This document shows, in pieces, positions 30,224 to 38,757 of a DNA stretch of 64,000 nucleotides. The notes below the pieces were generated by a model, which saw nothing but the letters and a program-made list of their open reading frames with translations, did no database searches and was not told the DNA's origin. Position 1 is the stretch's first letter. Every line of letters begins with the position of its first letter. The stretch lies in the NCBI RefSeq assembly GCF_000585215.1, contig NZ_AONC01000001.1, forward strand, positions 1 through 64,000, given 5' to 3'. Source of the DNA: Imhoffiella purpurea (lineage in GTDB: Bacteria > Pseudomonadota > Gammaproteobacteria > Chromatiales > Chromatiaceae). A program made the translations under genes and the position numbers.

Positions 30224-32728
30224 TCAGGGTAGGCAGCTGCTCCGGCTGGTCGATTTCATCGCGTTGAAGATGGCCCTGACGTTGCTGGCCTTGGTCATGG
30301 TGAACTCGCAGCTGGTCTCCGTTCCCGTGCAGTCTCCTTCCCAGCCGGCGAAGGTCGAGCCGTCCGATGCGATCGCGGTCAGCGTGACTACCCTGTTCTT
30401 GGGATAAGACGCCCGACAGCTGCTGCCGCAGTCGATGACGTCGTCCCCGATCTCCGATGTCAAATCCAGATCGGTCATCTTTTCCATCCAGGGGACATAG
30501 TTGGCGACCCGGGTATAGACGGTTGGGGCGGTCTGGTCGTCGCAGCCGTTGCCGAAGCTCACGATTCCGGCCTGGGCATAGCCGCCGCGTCCGTTGCCGA
30601 CCGCGAGCGGACTGCCGTCGTCCGATTGACACTCCTCGGCGTCATCGGCGGCCGTCGAGGTACAGATCATGTTGCTGGTCAGGTCGCCATAGGCGTCGCT
30701 GCAGACGCTCGGCAGGACGATGGTGGCGTCGACCTTCGAGAGGACGGTCGCCAGATTGCCGCAGGCCGTGGTCTCGGTCCAGCCGGTGATCGAGCCCGCG
30801 GTACCCAGACAGGCGAGCGTATCCTCGCGCTCGTGGGTGACCGGGCGGATCGGGTCCACGTAGACGGGGCTCTTGAGTTCGAGCAGGGCGAGATCGTTGT
30901 CGCGGGTCAGCGGATCGAAGCCGGGGTGCTTGACGATCCGCTTGACCTTGGATTCCTGTCCGCCGTATTCGAACCGGTTCGATCCTGTGCGGACCTGGAT
31001 GTTGGAGGGCGACACCGTGCTGTAGCGACTCGTGCTGTCGTCGACGATGCAATGGGCGGCGGTCAGGATCCAATGGGGATCGATCACGGATCCGCCGCAG
31101 CTCCAGGAGCCGTTGAGGCCCCAGGTATCGATTTTCAGTGCGGCCTGCCAGGGCCAGTCCGTCTTGTCGATCTGGGTGCTGCCCAGCAGCATGGGATTGG
31201 CGGCTCCCGCGCTCTGGGCGGCCGATTGGCTGCTGCTCGAGTCGCCGACGGACGAGACCACCCGTCCGCTGCCCGTGCCGCGCTTCTCCAGCGTGAGCGG
31301 GAGCGCTTCCGCATCCGGGCTCAGCCATTTGGCGACATCCGCATAGTAGTTGGCGAATGCGCCGTCGACGGCCGCATTGTTGGTGGCATCGCAGACATCG
31401 TCGATGTTCCAGCCGCAGACCCCGAACAGCTGACCCACGACCTGTCCGTTCTCCTGCATCACAGGCGATCCGCTGCTGCCACCCTCGGTCGCTCCGATCA
31501 CATCGCGGCTGAAGATGTAGGCACCGCGCGGCATGGCCGTGGTGCCGCAGTAGGAGACTGGGCTCACGTAGGCGTCGATCTCATGCGTCGAATAGGCCTG
31601 CGGGGATCCGAGCGGGTGGCTCAACCGATACAGGTCGGTTCCGCCGATCCGGGCGACCGGGGTGCTGCTCCAGCCGAGGAACCAGGATTCGGCCGGCGGA
31701 TCCTCGTTGAGCAGCAGCAGGCTATGGTCGTCGACGCCCGAATGGTCCAGCAGGGTGGCGCCGAGCGTCGATGTGGTATCGGCGAGATCGGGGCAGCTGG
31801 CCCCGCAGGACTCCGTGCGGTAGTCGAACCATGCCTCGACCGTGGCCGCGACCTCGGGCGTGTTGATGCAATGGTTCGCGGTGAGGAAATAGGGGATGCT
31901 GGAGTCGTCGTCGGTGTCTGCGAGCAGACCGCCGCTGCACATATAGGCCCCTTCATCCTCGACGAAGGTGATATGGGCGATGGCCTTGCGTACCTCGTCG
32001 ATGTATTCCCAATCCGATTTGTCGAAGCAGGAGCCGTCCCGGACGCAGGGGGCGTTATCCGGACAGAGCGCCTTGGATTCGGAATCCAGCACCATCATGG
32101 CGCCGATATCGAAGCTGAGGCGATCCGAGTCCTCGGCGGTGGTATCGACCTGGACATAGAGTGTCTCGCCCGCGAGCGAATGGCTCCAGAAGCTTCGAGC
32201 CTTTTTTGTATAGGGGCCGCGGACATCTCCTGCGTCGTTGTAGAGATATAGGGCGGATCCCTCAGGAAGGTTCAGATTGTCGAAGCGGACGCGCGTCGCG
32301 AGCGAGCCGAGGGTGTCCAGGCGAACCGTCCAGGCGACATTGTCGCCGCTCTTCTTGACCGTTCCCGCCTGGTAGGAATAGGTCTGGTCGCCCATGGCGG
32401 CGACATCCAATGGCTGCAGGTCGACCCCGAGCTCGATCGTCTTGCTCAGGCCGATCATATAGGGCCTTCCGCTCGCCGCGTTCTTGTTGGCCTCTTCGAG
32501 CCTCTGTCGATCATCGGCGGTGAACTCCACCGTGGCCGCCGCCGTGCTGGGCCGCTGGCCGATCGCGCGTTCCAGGTGCTGCAGCGTGGTTTGCTGTGCA
32601 ATCTGCCTGGCTTGCTGCGACTCTCCCGTGCCCTTGAGCTGGGGCAACACCTCGACCGCGGACACTGTACCGGACAACACCAGTAAGCCCAGCGGAATCA
32701 GTCTCCCGGTCAGCCGACTTCTCTCCAT
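30224..32728 (-). CDS. Secreted double trypsin-fold protein: lysyl-endopeptidase-like domain plus inactive trypsin domain
   Basis: 834 residues with AGGAG upstream and a signal peptide (1-24). The first protease domain resembles lysyl endopeptidase: TANHC (His286), a GVDDHSLLLL aspartate near 333-334, and EGGSSGSP (Ser419). A linker (about 480-510) leads to a second, chymotrypsin-like domain with LTAAHC (His559) and DNDLALLEL (Asp612). In that domain the GDSGGP motif is CQSDDGSPL, so the nucleophile position is Asp704. The last 60 residues (about 772-822: YPKNRVVTLTAIASDGSTFA) match a bacterial InlB-type repeat used for surface attachment. The first domain should be active and the second probably only binds. 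No other gene is in its unit. Confidence 0.85.
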   Translation of the reverse strand: MERSRLTGRLIPLGLLVLSGTVSAVEVLPQLKGTGESQQARQIAQQTTLQHLERAIGQRPSTAAATVEFTADDRQRLEEANKNAASGRPYMIGLSKTIELGVDLQPLDVAAMGDQTYSYQAGTVKKSGDNVAWTVRLDTLGSLATRVRFDNLNLPEGSALYLYNDAGDVRGPYTKKARSFWSHSLAGETLYVQVDTTAEDSDRLSFDIGAMMVLDSESKALCPDNAPCVRDGSCFDKSDWEYIDEVRKAIAHITFVEDEGAYMCSGGLLADTDDDSSIPYFLTANHCINTPEVAATVEAWFDYRTESCGASCPDLADTTSTLGATLLDHSGVDDHSLLLLNEDPPAESWFLGWSSTPVARIGGTDLYRLSHPLGSPQAYSTHEIDAYVSPVSYCGTTAMPRGAYIFSRDVIGATEGGSSGSPVMQENGQVVGQLFGVCGWNIDDVCDATNNAAVDGAFANYYADVAKWLSPDAEALPLTLEKRGTGSGRVVSSVGDSSSSQSAAQSAGAANPMLLGSTQIDKTDWPWQAALKIDTWGLNGSWSCGGSVIDPHWILTAAHCIVDDSTSRYSTVSPSNIQVRTGSNRFEYGGQESKVKRIVKHPGFDPLTRDNDLALLELKSPVYVDPIRPVTHEREDTLACLGTAGSITGWTETTACGNLATVLSKVDATIVLPSVCSDAYGDLTSNMICTSTAADDAEECQSDDGSPLAVGNGRGGYAQAGIVSFGNGCDDQTAPTVYTRVANYVPWMEKMTDLDLTSEIGDDVIDCGSSCRASYPKNRVVTLTAIASDGSTFAGWEGDCTGTETSCEFTMTKASNVRAIFNAMKSTSRSSCLP

Positions 32729-33043
32729 TGCGATGACTCCTGTAGGACGATCATTTGGCCTGGAATTTCAGAGGATAAGTTACTCGCCATCCATTTGGCC
32801 AACCGCGCCGCCTAACGCTGGCGATGTGGCAGCCTGACGTGGCCCGTGAGCGAGTTCGGGTCTGGGATGGGTGGGATGACCGCTTGTTGGTGCCGCCGAG
32901 GCTCGAACGCCGCACAGTGCTCCTTGAACCGCATTCTATTCTAGCCGCACTGGAGGTTTGGGGTAGGCTTTAGAGGTATCGTTTCATCGATTCTCTCCCA
33001 CTATCGTCTGCCTCGTCGGCGCCCTCAGGATCCTTATCGGCCC
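32729..33043. promoter_or_regulatory. Divergent intergenic region between protease and GT4 genes
   Basis: This 315-base gap holds starts for two divergent genes. A 9-bp direct repeat CATTTGGCC occurs at 32752-32760 and 32792-32800, 40 bases apart, close to the protease start, and might be a regulator site. No clear promoter boxes, ORF or RNA gene are visible in the rest. Confidence 0.3.
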
Positions 33044-34156
33044 ATGACCCAATCCTCCGCCCCGCTTGCCGTATTCGCCTCATTCTCCGGTAGCGGGGGT
33101 GTCGAGCGCATGCTGGTCAATCTGCTGCGCGGCTTCGTCGACCTCGGGCAGTGCGTCGATCTGGTGCTGGTGCGCGGCGACAGCCCTCATCTGGCCAGGC
33201 TTCCCGCGGAGGTTCGTCAGGTGCGTCTCGACGTGGAGCACAGCCTGCTCGCAGTTCCGGCGCTGGCCCGCTATCTCCGTGCGTGTCGTCCCGCGGCGCT
33301 GCTGGCCGCCAAGGATCGGGCGGGGCGCGCCGCCGTGCTCGCGCGCGCCCTGTCGGGGACGGATACGCCCATTCTGATGCGGCTCGGGACCAATCTGTCC
33401 ACCGCGATGGAGGAGCGCACCGCCGTGGAGCGCTGGCTGCGCTACGCCCCCATCCGGTTGCTCTATCCCAGGGTCGAGCGCATCGTCGCCGTGTCGGAGG
33501 GGGTGGCCGAGGATACGGCGCGGATCGCCCGCTTTCCGCGCGCGCGTATTCGCGTCATCCGCAATCCGGTGATCACGCCCGAGCTGTCCGCCCAGGCCGC
33601 GGAGCCCTGTGTCCATCCCTGGCTGCAGCCCGGCGAGCCGCCGGTCGTCATGGGGGTCGGACGTCTGCAGCGCCAGAAGGACTTCCCGACCCTGATCCGG
33701 GCCTTCGCCCGGCTGCGCGAACGCCATGCCTGCCGTCTGATGATCCTTGGAGAGGGCGCCGCAAGGCCCAAACTGGAGTCACTGATCCGTGAAATGGGAC
33801 TGGACGAAGTGGTGGACCTGCCCGGTTTTCAGTCCAATCCCTATGCGTTTCTGACGCGGGCCTCGCTGTTCGTCCTCTCCTCCGCCTGGGAGGGGTCCCC
33901 GAACGTGCTGACCGAGGCGATGGCGCTGGGCGTGCCCGTCGTCTCGACCGACTGCCCGAGCGGCCCCCGCGAGATTCTGGACGCGGGTCGTCACGGCCCG
34001 CTGGTTCCCGTCGGCGATGTCGAGGCGCTGGCCGAGGCGATGATGCAGACCCTGGAGGCGCCGACGCCTGCCGAGCGTCTCCAAGGAGCCGTCGCCGAGT
34101 ACGAGCAGTCGAGGAGCGCCAGGCGCTATCTGGAGGCGCTGGGCCTGGAGGTTTGA
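33044..34156 (+). CDS. GT4-family glycosyltransferase
   Basis: 370 residues. The N-terminal loop is FSGSGGVERMLVNLLRGF. The donor-binding half has GVGRLQRQKDFPTLIRAFAR and the EX7E-type SSAWEGSPNVLTEAMALGVPVVSTD. The ending SGPREILDAGRHGPLVPVGD is typical of the GT4 family that includes PglH/J-like GalNAc and glucosyl transferases. It lies 60 bases before the aas-like gene but has no obvious functional link to it. It is more similar in layout to the GT4 at 22097-23260 (both have GGVER/GGAER and the PxGPREI segment) than to the one at 25938-27101. Confidence 0.88.
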   Translation: MTQSSAPLAVFASFSGSGGVERMLVNLLRGFVDLGQCVDLVLVRGDSPHLARLPAEVRQVRLDVEHSLLAVPALARYLRACRPAALLAAKDRAGRAAVLARALSGTDTPILMRLGTNLSTAMEERTAVERWLRYAPIRLLYPRVERIVAVSEGVAEDTARIARFPRARIRVIRNPVITPELSAQAAEPCVHPWLQPGEPPVVMGVGRLQRQKDFPTLIRAFARLRERHACRLMILGEGAARPKLESLIREMGLDEVVDLPGFQSNPYAFLTRASLFVLSSAWEGSPNVLTEAMALGVPVVSTDCPSGPREILDAGRHGPLVPVGDVEALAEAMMQTLEAPTPAERLQGAVAEYEQSRSARRYLEALGLEV

Positions 34157-34216
34157 GTCGAGCGTCCTTGCGTCCGACTCGGACAGACGACAATCCGCCG
34201 AACGAGGGTCGAGCCC

Positions 34217-37200
34217 ATGGGCCAGCTGTTCCGCATCACCGGTTTCCTGTCCTTCGTGACGATGCTGTTTCTCAACGCCTTCGTCGACTTGGGGCACAAG
34301 ATCGTCATCCAGAACACCCTGTTCAAGACCTATGACGGCGATCTCCAGATCCTGCTGACGGCGATCATCAACGCCTTCATCCTGCTGCCATTCGTCCTGC
34401 TGTTCACGCCTTCCGGCTTCATCGCCGATCGCTTCCCCAAGAACCGGGTGATGCGCACGACCGCCTGGGGTGCGGTCGGGCTCACGCTCGGGATCACGCT
34501 CTTCTACTACCTGGGATGGTTCTGGCCGGCATTCGGCATGACGCTGCTGCTGGCGGCCCAGAGCGCCGTCTATTCGCCGGCCAAATACGGCTACATCAAG
34601 GAACTGGTCGGCAAGGAATCGCTGGCGGCGGCCAACGGCTGGGTCCAGGCCACTACCAGCACCGCCATCCTCGCCGGCATCTTTTTCTTCTCGGTGCTCT
34701 TCGAGCGCTCGCTGGCCGGCACGGGCCTCGGTCTGGATCCCGACGCCATCATGCGGCAGGTGGCGCCGCTCGGTTGGATGCTGGTGCTCTGCTCGGCGAT
34801 CGAGCTGGTCCTGGCCTATCGTCTGCCCCAGGTCAGCCCGGACAATCCCTTGCGATTCGACTGGCCCCAGTACCTCACAGGGCGCTATCTGGTCCGCAAC
34901 TGGCGCGCGGCCTGGGACAATCAGGTCATCTGGCTCTCGATCGTCGGGCTCTCGGTCTTCTGGGCCATCTCGCAGGTGATCCTGGCCGCCTTCCCCGCCT
35001 TCGCCAAGGAGAGCCTGGACGTCACCAACACCGTGGTGATCCAGGGCATGCTGGCCTGCTCCGGGATCGGCATCATCCTCGGCTCCTTCATCGCCGGGCG
35101 CGTCTCGCGCAACCATATCGAGACCGGACTCATCCCGCTCGGGGCCATGGGAATCGCCGCGGCCCTGTTCGTCCTGCCCGGACTCGGGGCGGTCTGGGCC
35201 CATGGTCTCAACTTCCTGTTGCTGGGGGTTCTGGGCGGATTCTTCCTGGTGCCATTGAACGCGCTGATCCAGTTCCATGCCGGCGAGTCCGGGCTGGGTC
35301 GCGTGCTGGCCGCCAACAACTTCATCCAGAACCTGACGATGCTGGCGTTCCTCGGGTTCACCGTGGTCGCCGCCTATGTCGGGATCGGCGGTCGGGCACT
35401 GATGCTGATGCTGGCCGTCGTCGCCTTCCTGGGCGCCATCTATACCATCCATCAGCTGCCGCAGTCCCTGGTGCGCTTCATCCTGGCCCGGCTCGTCTCG
35501 ACCCGATATCGGCTCAACGTCATCGGGCTCGAGAACATGCCGGCCCAGGGCGGCGTGCTGATGCTGGGCAACCATGTCAGCTGGATCGACTGGGCCATGG
35601 TCCAGATGGCCAGCCCGCGTCCGGTGCGTTTCGTGATGGAGCGCTGGATCTACGAGCGCTGGTATCTGCGCTGGTTCCTGGACTTCTTCGGGGTCGTGCC
35701 CATCTCGCGGGCCAGCAGCCGTCAGGCCATCCAGACGGTCTCGGAGCTGCTCGACCAGGGGCAGGTGGTCTGTCTCTTCCCCGAGGGGACGCTGAGCAAG
35801 AACGGTCAGCTCTCCGAGTTCAGGCGCGGTTTCGAACGGGCCGCGCGGGCGGCCGGGTCCGGCGTCATCCTGCCCTTCTATCAGCGCGGACTCTGGGGCA
35901 GCCGATTCTCCTATGCCAGCGACAAGCTCAAGGCGAACCGGCGCGAGGGACGTCTGCGCGACGTGATCGTGGCCTTCGGTCCGACCCTGCCGCTGGAGGC
36001 CAGCGCCGAGCGGGTCAAGCAGGCGGTGTTCGAGCTCTCGGCGACCTCCTGGCGGACCTATGTCGAGACCCTGCCGAGCATCCCGCTGACCTGGCTGCGG
36101 ACGGCCAAGCGGGATCCGGGCGCGGTGGCGGTGATCGACTCGATCGGGGCCACATTGACCAATCGGCGCCTGCTGACGGCCGTGCTCCTGTTCGCCGGAC
36201 GGGTGCGGCGTCGGGTGCCCGAGCCGGCGGTCGGCATCCTGCTGCCGGCCAGCAGCGCCGGCGCCATCGCCAACCTCGCCGGACTCCTGTGCGGCAAGCG
36301 GGTGGTGAACCTGAACTACACCGCCAGCGCCGAGGCGCTGCGCTCCGCCGTGGAGTCGTCCGGCGTCCGCCATGTCGTCACGGCCGAGCGTTTTCTGAAG
36401 AAGCTCGGCCAGCGCGGAATCGATCCAGGACAGATGCTGCCCGAGGTGACGCTGCATCCCATGGAATCGATCCGGGCCGAACTCGGCCCCGTGAAGACCC
36501 TGTTCGCGCTGCTGATCGCCACGCTGGTGCCGGCGGATCTGCTGCATGCCCTCTATGGCCGGCGCCGCCGTCCGGACGAGACCGCCGCCATCCTCTTCTC
36601 CAGCGGCAGCGAGGGTGCGCCCAAGGGCATCGAGCTCACCCATCGCAACATCATGGCCAACGTGCGTCAGATCTCGGACGTCCTCAATACCGAGCGCGAT
36701 GACGTGGTGCTGTCCAATCTGCCGCTCTTCCATGCCTTCGGGCTGACCGCGACCACCTTCCTGCCGCTGCTCGAGGGCATCCCCATGGTCTGCCATCCGG
36801 ATCCGACCGACGCGGTCGGCAGCGCCAAGGCCATCGCCCGCTATCGGGCCACGGTGCTCTGCAGCACCTCGACCTTCCTGCGGCTCTACGTCCGCAACAA
36901 GCGGGTCCATCCGCTGATGCTGCAGTCCCTGCGGATCCTGGTCGCCGGGGCCGAGCGGCTGTCGCCCGAGGTGCGCGAGTCCTTCGCGCTCAAGTTCCAC
37001 AAGCCGATCCTGGAGGGCTACGGGGCCACCGAGACGACCCCGGTGGCGAGCGTCAACGTGCCCGACGCCCTGGAGACGGACACCTGGAAGATCCAGTCCG
37101 GCTCGCGTCCAGGGACGGTCGGCATGCCCCTGCCGGGGACCAGCTTCAGGGTGGTGGATCCGGTCTCGCTGGACTCGCTGCCGCCCGGGGAGGACGGGCT

Positions 37201-37666
37201 CATCCTGATCGGCGGCGTGCAGGTCATGAAGGGCTATCTCGGCGATCCGGAACGGACGGCCGAGGCGGTGGTCGAGCTCGACGGCATGCGCTGGTACAAG
37301 ACCGGCGACAAGGGGCATCTGGACGCGGACGGCTTCCTGACCATCGTCGACCGCTATTCGCGCTTCGCCAAGCTCGGCGGCGAGATGATCAGCCTCGGCG
37401 CCGTGGAGGAACAGGTTCGCCAGGCGCTCGGCCGCTCCGATCTGGAGATCGCCGCGGTCAATGTGCCCGATGAGCGCAAGGGCGAGCGGATCCTGCTGCT
37501 GACCAGCGAGCCCATCGATCCGGACGATCTGCGCCGTCGCATGATGGGGCAGGGGGCCAATCCGTTGAGCATCCCCTCCGAGGTGCGCGAGGTCGCCGAG
37601 ATCCCGAAACTGGGCAGCGGCAAGACGGATTTCGGCGCCCTCAAGCGGTTGGCGATGGCGGACTGA
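34217..37666 (+). CDS. aas: Acyl-ACP-phospholipid acyltransferase / ligase fused to LplT-type transporter
   Basis: 1149 residues in three parts. Residues 1-415 are an MFS transporter like LplT, which flips lysophospholipids inward. Residues about 430-620 are a PlsC-type acyltransferase with the HX4D motif (NHVSWIDWAMV, about 454) and FPEGTLSKNG. Residues about 690-1149 are an AMP-forming ligase: ILFSSGSEGAPKGIELTHRN near 793 and a YGATETTPVA adenylate-site element near 935. In E. coli LplT and Aas are separate genes; a three-part fusion is common in other bacteria. The enzyme re-acylates lyso-phosphatidylethanolamine at the inner membrane. Membrane repair fits the MCE lipid cassette elsewhere in the window. 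Confidence 0.9.
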   Translation: MGQLFRITGFLSFVTMLFLNAFVDLGHKIVIQNTLFKTYDGDLQILLTAIINAFILLPFVLLFTPSGFIADRFPKNRVMRTTAWGAVGLTLGITLFYYLGWFWPAFGMTLLLAAQSAVYSPAKYGYIKELVGKESLAAANGWVQATTSTAILAGIFFFSVLFERSLAGTGLGLDPDAIMRQVAPLGWMLVLCSAIELVLAYRLPQVSPDNPLRFDWPQYLTGRYLVRNWRAAWDNQVIWLSIVGLSVFWAISQVILAAFPAFAKESLDVTNTVVIQGMLACSGIGIILGSFIAGRVSRNHIETGLIPLGAMGIAAALFVLPGLGAVWAHGLNFLLLGVLGGFFLVPLNALIQFHAGESGLGRVLAANNFIQNLTMLAFLGFTVVAAYVGIGGRALMLMLAVVAFLGAIYTIHQLPQSLVRFILARLVSTRYRLNVIGLENMPAQGGVLMLGNHVSWIDWAMVQMASPRPVRFVMERWIYERWYLRWFLDFFGVVPISRASSRQAIQTVSELLDQGQVVCLFPEGTLSKNGQLSEFRRGFERAARAAGSGVILPFYQRGLWGSRFSYASDKLKANRREGRLRDVIVAFGPTLPLEASAERVKQAVFELSATSWRTYVETLPSIPLTWLRTAKRDPGAVAVIDSIGATLTNRRLLTAVLLFAGRVRRRVPEPAVGILLPASSAGAIANLAGLLCGKRVVNLNYTASAEALRSAVESSGVRHVVTAERFLKKLGQRGIDPGQMLPEVTLHPMESIRAELGPVKTLFALLIATLVPADLLHALYGRRRRPDETAAILFSSGSEGAPKGIELTHRNIMANVRQISDVLNTERDDVVLSNLPLFHAFGLTATTFLPLLEGIPMVCHPDPTDAVGSAKAIARYRATVLCSTSTFLRLYVRNKRVHPLMLQSLRILVAGAERLSPEVRESFALKFHKPILEGYGATETTPVASVNVPDALETDTWKIQSGSRPGTVGMPLPGTSFRVVDPVSLDSLPPGEDGLILIGGVQVMKGYLGDPERTAEAVVELDGMRWYKTGDKGHLDADGFLTIVDRYSRFAKLGGEMISLGAVEEQVRQALGRSDLEIAAVNVPDERKGERILLLTSEPIDPDDLRRRMMGQGANPLSIPSEVREVAEIPKLGSGKTDFGALKRLAMAD

Positions 37667-37787
37667 GGGTGTCTCTCGCGAGCCGGTCCTGCGTCCTGCG
37701 CTTTTGAAACGGCGATGGCCCGATTTGCGATCGGTATATAGTGACTCAATCTTGCCGCAGACAACCCAAGATCAGCACGATTCTTCC

Positions 37788-38741
37788 ATGACTTCCGATA
37801 CCGCGAATTCGCAAGACCTCAGCTTCACCATCCTGGGGACCGGTGCCCTGGGTGGTTTCTATGGATCCAGACTCCTGGTGGGCGGCTCCCGGGTGCGCTT
37901 CATCGCCCACAGCGATGTCGATTTCATCCGCCGCGAGGGTCTGCGCGTCGACTCGCCGCTCGGCGACCAGCACCACCATCCGGTCGAGGTCTATGCCGAT
38001 TCGGACGAGATTCCGCTCAGCGACGTCGTCTGCGTCGGACTCAAGACGACCCAGAATCATCGTCTGGTGGAGCTGCTTCGCCCCCTGGTCGGCGAGGGAA
38101 CCCTCATCCTCAACCTGCAGAACGGTCTGACCATGGAGGAGGAACTCGCCGAGGCATTTCCCCAGGCCGTCGTGGTGGCGGGCCTCTGCTTTCTCTGCTC
38201 GAACAAGGTGGGCCCCGGGCACATCGCCCATCTCGATTACGGCCTGGTCAGCTTCGCCCCACTCGATGCGCGCGGACGCGAGCGGATCCCCGACCTGATG
38301 GCGGCCTTTTCGGCCGGCGGCGTTAAGGTGGAGTCTCAGCCCTCGCTGCCTCAGGCGCGCTGGCGCAAGCTGGCCTGGAACATCCCCTTCAACGGACTCT
38401 CCGTCCTGCTCGATGTGGAGACGAACCGCATCATGGCGGATCCCGACGGGCGCGCGCTCGCCGAGCAGCTCATGGCCGAGGTCTCGCTCGGGGCCGAGAC
38501 CTGCGGTGTCCCCTTCGACGAGGGGTTCATGCCCAGGCTGATGGAGATCACCGAGGCCATGACCCCCTACGCCCCCAGCATGCGGCTGGATTATCTGGCC
38601 AGGCGCGAGCTCGAGATCGAGTTCATGTACCGCCGTCCCTTGCGCGAGGTGGCCAGGCGCGGCGTGCGGCTGCCGGCGATCGAGGCGGTGGCGCGTCTTC
38701 TGACCCTTTTCGATCGGCGGAATCGCAGCGCCGAGACCTGA
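37788..38741 (+). CDS. Ketopantoate reductase family (ApbA/PanE-like) protein
   Basis: 317 residues from the ATG at 37788; there is no strong ribosome site, and upstream starts in the same frame look non-coding. The N-terminus has the NADPH fold LSFTILGTGALGGFYGSRLL. The C-terminal domain carries RWRKLAWNIPFNGLSVLL, the conserved Lys/Asn region of the family, and SMRLDYLARRELEIEF. Members reduce 2-dehydropantoate to pantoate for coenzyme A synthesis, but many paralogues have other substrates. Most of the expected catalytic elements are present, so the PanE reaction is possible. The downstream gene is convergent, so it is probably a single-gene unit. Confidence 0.8.
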   Translation: MTSDTANSQDLSFTILGTGALGGFYGSRLLVGGSRVRFIAHSDVDFIRREGLRVDSPLGDQHHHPVEVYADSDEIPLSDVVCVGLKTTQNHRLVELLRPLVGEGTLILNLQNGLTMEEELAEAFPQAVVVAGLCFLCSNKVGPGHIAHLDYGLVSFAPLDARGRERIPDLMAAFSAGGVKVESQPSLPQARWRKLAWNIPFNGLSVLLDVETNRIMADPDGRALAEQLMAEVSLGAETCGVPFDEGFMPRLMEITEAMTPYAPSMRLDYLARRELEIEFMYRRPLREVARRGVRLPAIEAVARLLTLFDRRNRSAET

Positions 38742-38757
38742 TCGGCGTACTCCGCCG

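Noticed and set aside
32850-32960. tRNA-like T-loop string (GGCTCGAACGCC) in the intergenic gap
   Set aside because: No acceptor stem or anticodon arm can be paired around it.
33779-37318. A 1179-codon open frame antisense to the aas-like gene
   Set aside because: It has an odd composition (rich in Gln, His, Arg, Asp and Gly), no domain, and overlaps a strong three-domain gene. It is a shadow of GC-rich codon use.
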